A stretch of DNA of 64,000 nucleotides, taken from the NCBI RefSeq assembly GCF_900499075.1, contig NZ_UIHC01000003.1:114513-178512 (forward strand). Reading direction: 5' to 3'. Positions 60,205 to 64,000 of this stretch are shown here, one piece after another. Position 1 is the first letter of the stretch; the number at the start of each line of letters is the position of its first letter. Origin of the DNA: Roseinatronobacter ekhonensis (GTDB lineage: Bacteria > Pseudomonadota > Alphaproteobacteria > Rhodobacterales > Rhodobacteraceae). The translations under genes were made by a program, and so were the position numbers. Below the pieces are notes generated by a model. That model ran no database searches and was not told the origin of the DNA. It saw only the letters and a program-made list of their open reading frames with translations.

Positions 60205-60220
60205 CTGACCAGATGGTAAA
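60205..60220 (-). promoter_or_regulatory. RutR-like operator of preT-preA
   Basis: The plus-strand sequence CTGACCAGATGGTAAA matches the RutR consensus TTGACCAnnTGGTCAA at 12 of 14 defined positions. It lies 50 bases before the preT start, upstream of a TATACA -10-like element (60178-60183 in plus-strand terms). Repression by blocking RNA polymerase fits its place. Confidence 0.65.
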
Positions 60221-60669
60221 ATTTTTGAAATACGCGCTTTCGGGAAACAGCCCCCTGCACGGGTGGTCGCCCTCCAAAGCAAGCGATTGGAAAATAGTGA
60301 TTTTCCGCAAAGCTATTTGCCCTCGCCGCGATAACAGCCAAGACCACCCCACCCACCGTGACTCTGCAAATGCTCATTTCCTGTGCAGAAAAATCGACGA
60401 CACAGTGTTTACGACAGCCTGCAAGCCCGGCCTTGAAGCCATGTAAGGGCCACGGGCGGGCTTGTGCCACGCGCATACGGACCCCGCATACCGGCCACGC
60501 TGCCGCGCCGAAGTACAGCATCCAATAGCCTCGGAATTGCAAGTGGCGGAGGGAACGCGACTGGCAGCGAACCTTCTCCGCCTATCAAGTAATTGTTTTT
60601 ATTTGTAAATTATTCAATATATCTCGCAGGAGACTATCCTTCTGCTGCATCGTCGAGCTGCAAAATGCA
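60221..60669. other. Non-coding region between the pyrimidine locus and the metal/redox block
   Basis: The 449 bases hold no frame with coding character. The first 200 bases are mixed, and the stretch near 60590-60620 is markedly AT-rich, with CAAGTAATTGTTTTTATTTG. The change in base composition, together with the gene content beyond, suggests a boundary of transferred DNA. I see no tRNA, no integrase and no clear terminal inverted repeat. Confidence 0.5.
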
Positions 60670-61611
60670 TCAATCACCATCTTGCTTTCCTCGGCTCGCC
60701 CCGTGGCCATAGAGGCTGGCGTTTTGGTGGGCGCGGTCCTCACGCTCAAACTCAAGCGTCGAGTGGGTGATGCCGAATTCGCGCTCAAGCATTCGCTTTA
60801 TCGTGTCCTTGATATCCTCCAGGCAATCCCAGGATCCTGTCTTGAGAACCACGTGCGTGTCGAATGCGACAGCATGCTCCTCCATCTGCCAGAAATGGGC
60901 GTGGTGGATGTCTGCCACCCCGTCGACCTCGCGGACGGCGGCGACGACCGCGCCATTGTCGATGTCTGGAGGGCTGCCGAGCATCAGAGTCCGGATTGGG
61001 CCGCCGATCTCGGTGAAAGCGAGGTAGAGAATATAGAGCGCGATGCCGATGGTGATCGCAGGGTCCACCCATCGCATGTCGTAGAGGATGATCATCGCGC
61101 CACCAATGATCACGGCGACCGAAGAAAGCGCGTCAGACAGGTTGTGCACAAACAGCGCGCGGATGTTCACACTGCCCTTCTGCATGGAATAGGTGAGCAG
61201 CGCCGTAAGCGTGTCCACTACCAGTGCGACGCCGCCCAAGATTACCACCGTCCAGCCGACGATCTCGGGCGGGTCGATCATCCGCATGCTGCCCTCGTAG
61301 ATCAGATAGAATCCGACGAGGATCAGCGTGGTGTAGTTGATCAGCGCCGCGACGATCTCGATCCGGCCGTAACCGAACGTCATACGCTCGTCCGCGGGGC
61401 GCCGCGCGATCTTGCGCGCGGCAAAGGCGATGACCAGCGAGGCCATATCGGAGAAATTGTGCAGCGCATCGGCGATCAGGGCTAGGCTGCCCGAAAGGAC
61501 TCCGCCGATGACCTGTGCAACGGTCAGGAGCGCGTTGGCCCAGATCGCGATGGACACGCGCCGGTCACCGGACTTGGGGTCGATATGACCGCTGGCGTGG
61601 TCGTGAGGCAT
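60670..61611 (-). CDS. Cation diffusion facilitator family metal transporter
   Basis: The 313-residue inner-membrane protein has six hydrophobic segments. Its metal-binding motifs are in ALIADALHNFSDMASL (His and Asp of helix II) and RALFVHNLSDALSSVAVI (helix V), followed by a cytoplasmic domain with VVLKTGSWDCLEDIK. It exports zinc, iron, cobalt or similar divalent ions in exchange for protons. The N-terminus has a small His cluster (HDHASGH). It is followed downstream by AT-rich DNA and sits 206 bases from the flavoprotein gene on the same strand. Confidence 0.9.
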   Translation of the reverse strand: MPHDHASGHIDPKSGDRRVSIAIWANALLTVAQVIGGVLSGSLALIADALHNFSDMASLVIAFAARKIARRPADERMTFGYGRIEIVAALINYTTLILVGFYLIYEGSMRMIDPPEIVGWTVVILGGVALVVDTLTALLTYSMQKGSVNIRALFVHNLSDALSSVAVIIGGAMIILYDMRWVDPAITIGIALYILYLAFTEIGGPIRTLMLGSPPDIDNGAVVAAVREVDGVADIHHAHFWQMEEHAVAFDTHVVLKTGSWDCLEDIKDTIKRMLEREFGITHSTLEFEREDRAHQNASLYGHGASRGKQDGD

Positions 61612-61699
61612 CGTTTGCTCGCTTCGCTCCTAACGTCGTCTTTATCAACCGCGTGACACTCTTCGCAAAAATAGGCCATCGCGCGGGCGTGTCATCCGA

Positions 61700-61777
61700 T
61701 CAGCCCCGTTCGAGCCCGAATAGGAGCCCGATGGCCACCGCGAGTCCCAGTCGCCGGAAGACTTAAAGGTCATCCAT
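61700..61777 (-). pseudogene. Decayed N-terminal fragment of an MgtC/DUF4010-like gene
   Basis: Reading the minus strand from ATG at 61777 gives MDDL, a TAA stop, then VFRRLGLAVAIGLLFGLERG and a TGA stop at 61700-61702. The second piece matches the first transmembrane segment of MgtC/SapB-type proteins (LGLALAIGLLIGLERGW in family form), where the TGA stands at the Trp position. No further frame of that family is seen, so this is probably a remnant. It could instead be a short peptide, but the two in-frame stops argue against it. Confidence 0.55.
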
Positions 61778-61817
61778 TATCGCAGACGCCAATCTTGCCG
61801 GGACGACAGGGCCTGCG

Positions 61818-63248
61818 TCAGTCCAGGGCATCATGACCCATCGGCTTGCAGTCCGACAGGTCCGAGCCACCGACGGCCGCCACACCCTTCGCAAGGTCGC
61901 GCAGGGCACTGCGCAGACCCTCCTCCAGCACCGGATGGTAGAACGGCATGGCCAGCATGTCCGCCACCGTCATCTGCCGTTCGACCGCGAGGGCCAGCAG
62001 GTGCGCCAAGTGTTCGGCGGCTGGCACGCACATCTCGGCGGCCAGGAGCCGACCGGTCTCGCGCTCGGCGTGAAGGCGCAGCAAGCCCGCGGCGGTCTGG
62101 GCTATGCGGGCGCGCGGCTGATCCGAGAAATCCGCGTTTCCCGAGACAGTGGTGTCTTCATCCAGATCCGACAGAGGTGGCCCGACCCGCGCCACCTGCG
62201 GCGATGAAAACACGATCGACAGGGCCGTACGCCGACACAATCCGTGATCCGAAGCATCCGGTGCAGCCATGCGCCCGGCGATATGCCCCTCGTCGGCAGA
62301 CTCGTGTAGCAGCGGACGATAGCCGTTCGCGTCGCCGGCAAGAAACACTTGCATCTCGCCGATACGCAGCGTGGCGGGATCGATCCGGGGCATCCCCTTG
62401 TCGTCAAGCGGAACGCCCAACGTGTCCAGCCCCAGCCCGTCGATGTTGGGGCGACGCCCGATCGCGACCAGCACGGCATCAGCTTTGAAGACCCCGCCCG
62501 CGCCGCTCACGCGGATCGTGCCGCCCGCGTCCTCGAGTTCGGCGGACGCGCCCGTATGCAAGCCCATCTCGGCCTCGATCAAGGGACGGAAAGCCTCCAG
62601 CACCTGACGGTCGTCAATGCCGGCCAGCGTTTCGGCCGCGTCGAACCCGGCCACATCCAGCCCCAACCGGGCCAGGGCCTGGGCCATCTCGACCCCGATT
62701 GCGCCCATGCCGACCACCGCGATGCGGCGGGGCAGGTCATCCTGCTCGAACAGGCTGTCCGTGGTCAGGATCCGGTCTCCGAAGGTCCGCCAGGGTCCGG
62801 GCACCACCGGGCGGCTGCCCGGCGTGAGGATGATCGCGCGCGCCTCGATCTCGTCGCCATTCACCTCCAGCCGGCCAGGCCCCAGAAGCCGCGCGCGACC
62901 TGAAACGGCGCGGTCGCCCAGTTTGTCTGGCACGCTTTCCGGCCCTTTGACGAACCCGTCACGCATCCTGCGCACACGGGCGAGCACGGCCGGGATGTTG
63001 GCGCGCAACCCCTCGGCGCCCTGAATGCCGAATTCCTCGAAGGTCAAGCGCCGATGAAACGCGTGCGCCGCCTCGATCAGCGCCTTCGACGGCATGCAGC
63101 CCACGGCGGCGCAGGTGGTGCCCCAATGGCCGTCGTTCACCACAAGAAAATCGTCGGTATAGCGGCGCACCTCGCGCAACGCAGACAGCCCGGCGCTCCC
63201 CGCGCCCACGATGACGGTATCGACTTTTATGGGCTTATTCGTCTGCAT
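61818..63248 (-). CDS. Dihydrolipoamide dehydrogenase-like disulfide flavoprotein
   Basis: The 476-residue FAD enzyme belongs to the pyridine nucleotide-disulfide oxidoreductases. The active disulfide is in GTTCAAVGCMPSKALIEA (CX4C), the NAD site is VVGMGAIGVEMAQALARLG near residue 170, and the C-terminal His-Glu pair is in FYHPVLEEGL. The canonical GGTCLNVGC and HPTLSE are altered, so it may not be the E3 subunit. Members near metal genes often reduce mercury or disulfides. It overlaps the cupin gene by 14 bases, with ATG at 63248 chosen. Confidence 0.82.
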   Translation of the reverse strand: MQTNKPIKVDTVIVGAGSAGLSALREVRRYTDDFLVVNDGHWGTTCAAVGCMPSKALIEAAHAFHRRLTFEEFGIQGAEGLRANIPAVLARVRRMRDGFVKGPESVPDKLGDRAVSGRARLLGPGRLEVNGDEIEARAIILTPGSRPVVPGPWRTFGDRILTTDSLFEQDDLPRRIAVVGMGAIGVEMAQALARLGLDVAGFDAAETLAGIDDRQVLEAFRPLIEAEMGLHTGASAELEDAGGTIRVSGAGGVFKADAVLVAIGRRPNIDGLGLDTLGVPLDDKGMPRIDPATLRIGEMQVFLAGDANGYRPLLHESADEGHIAGRMAAPDASDHGLCRRTALSIVFSSPQVARVGPPLSDLDEDTTVSGNADFSDQPRARIAQTAAGLLRLHAERETGRLLAAEMCVPAAEHLAHLLALAVERQMTVADMLAMPFYHPVLEEGLRSALRDLAKGVAAVGGSDLSDCKPMGHDALD

Positions 63249-63612
63249 CAGCCTCAGCCTTGGTGGCGTGCTCGGTGCCCGGCTCATGCTCAGGCGGGCT
63301 GTATGTTGTGAACAGTTTCAGCATCCCGGACCCGGTGTTGCGGAAGTTGTGGAAGACGCCCGAGGGCACGATACCGACATCGCCATCGGCGATGTTCGTT
63401 TCCACATCACCAATCCTGGCCACACCTGTGCCCGCGACGAAGTAGAGCATCTGGTCGTGCCCCTGATGCACCTCGCCGCCGATCTCGCCGCCCACGGAGA
63501 TGGCCATCAGCACCAGCTGTGTCTTTTCGCCGGTCCACAGGACCTTGCGGAACTCGTTATTTTCGCGGGCGAGTTCGACGACAGGCAGCGTCATTTTTTC
63601 CGTATCGGGCAT
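63235..63612 (-). CDS. Cupin-domain protein
   Basis: The 125-residue protein has one cupin barrel with the first motif GGEIGGEVHQGHDQMLYFVAG (metal-binding His, His and Glu-like positions; key residues HQGHDQ) and the second GDVGIVPSGVFHNFRNTG (key His). It probably binds a metal and may be an enzyme or sensor of unknown substrate. ATG at 63612 follows GGAG by nine bases. It overlaps the flavoprotein gene by 14 bases, indicating co-translation. Confidence 0.85.
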   Translation of the reverse strand: MPDTEKMTLPVVELARENNEFRKVLWTGEKTQLVLMAISVGGEIGGEVHQGHDQMLYFVAGTGVARIGDVETNIADGDVGIVPSGVFHNFRNTGSGMLKLFTTYSPPEHEPGTEHATKAEADADE

Positions 63613-63756
63613 CTATTCTTTCTCCATCACTCAAAGCCACAGGATGGACGTCAGAGATGTGCGCCGTCACTAACCCAAGTCAGTCGGGCAAACCCAACTG
63701 TGAGCTACGCTTCAACTTCTCAGGTTTTTCAGGTCAAAATTAGAAGGAGATCATGA

Positions 63757-64000
63757 ATGTCCGAACGCGAACAGTATATCGAGAAGGCCAAGGCGCGCAT
63801 CGACCAGTGGAACGCCGAGATCGACAAGATGAAGGCCAAGCTCGACGAGGCCGAGGCAGACGCCAAGATCAACTATACTCCGAGTCCTGCAGAAGCCGAA
63901 TTTGTTGACTTGACTGCTGGGTTTGGAACGATTCAGCTATTGCTTATGATCCGCCCTGACTTTCTTTCCTCACCAGCCCGCCTCGAGCTTGAGGCTTGCG
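63757..64000 (+). CDS. Start of a coiled-coil stress-type protein, truncated by the window and possibly interrupted
   Basis: The frame begins MSEREQYIEKAKARIDQWNA and runs as a charged heptad helix (IDKMKAKLDEAEADAKINY), a pattern seen in small bacterial coiled-coil stress proteins of the sll1863 type. GGAGA precedes ATG at 63757 by seven bases. After about codon 41 the reading frame stays open but becomes hydrophobic and low in GC3 (TPSPAEAEFVDLTAGFG onward). This is unlike the family and suggests an insertion junction at about nt 63880. The end is outside the window. Confidence 0.55.
   Translation, partial: MSEREQYIEKAKARIDQWNAEIDKMKAKLDEAEADAKINYTPSPAEAEFVDLTAGFGTIQLLLMIRPDFLSSPARLELEAC

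Noticed and set aside
60221..60669. Attachment site or tRNA at the edge of the metal/redox block
   Set aside because: No tRNA-like cloverleaf, integrase gene or long direct repeat can be seen in the region.
1..64000. CRISPR array, prophage or complete insertion sequence
   Set aside because: No regularly spaced repeats, phage structural genes or transposase frames are present; the only repeats are the short families described.

Overview
The window is a GC-rich chromosome segment from an alphaproteobacterium, most likely of the family Rhodobacteraceae (Roseobacter/Rhodobacter group). Four things support this. A SAM-II riboswitch precedes metZ. PreT/PreA-type pyrimidine degradation genes lie beside a RutR-like regulator with RutR-like boxes. 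COQ9, FolE2 and two-gene YeeE/rhodanese sulfur modules are present. A short intergenic repeat that I associate with this family occurs at least five times. I see no rRNA operon, prophage, complete insertion sequence or CRISPR array.

Layout. 1-19.6 kb is mostly housekeeping: the metG 3' part, rpmG, a Bax inhibitor-1 protein, hisN-like phosphatase, a copper efflux pair (copA-cueR, with a MerR-type promoter), an Lrp regulator, ferredoxin-NADP reductase, tRNA-Pro, RNase D, sufE, a TauE-type permease, a PIN protein coupled to an rRNA methyltransferase, marR, and an EF-hand/cytochrome b561 pair. 19.6-30 kb holds a class III aminotransferase and an ectoine hydrolase-like M24 protein. It also holds a divergent iron ABC pair around an AT-rich palindrome, a branched-chain aminotransferase, coq9, rpsU, a stress protein and rplM-rpsI. 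30-43 kb holds envelope and sulfur functions: a YiiX-like hydrolase, SseB, a periplasmic sulfurtransferase followed by a YeeE/YedE permease and a 58-residue protein, dsbB, a DedA-like protein, and a four-gene MCE lipid transport operon in which a STAS-like region is fused to the permease. 43-48 kb carries tRNA-Thr, a glutamine amidotransferase, trkH, folE2 and metZ with its SAM-II riboswitch and terminator.

48-60.2 kb is a catabolic locus for reduced pyrimidines. On the minus strand, preT-preA make the dihydropyrimidine, hydA opens the ring and the M20 amidohydrolase releases the beta-amino acid. A DapA-family lyase and an NMT1/THI5-type ABC transporter sit in the same tightly overlapping operon. 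RutR is divergent, and candidate RutR boxes precede both amidohydrolase/rutR and preT. Palindromic REP-like elements interrupt this locus at four places, two of them flanking a small GIY-YIG nuclease gene.

60.6-64 kb looks like a separate acquired block: a CDF metal transporter, a decayed MgtC-like fragment, a disulfide flavoprotein, a cupin and the start of a coiled-coil stress protein. The coiled-coil reading frame changes composition abruptly near 63880, which suggests a junction.
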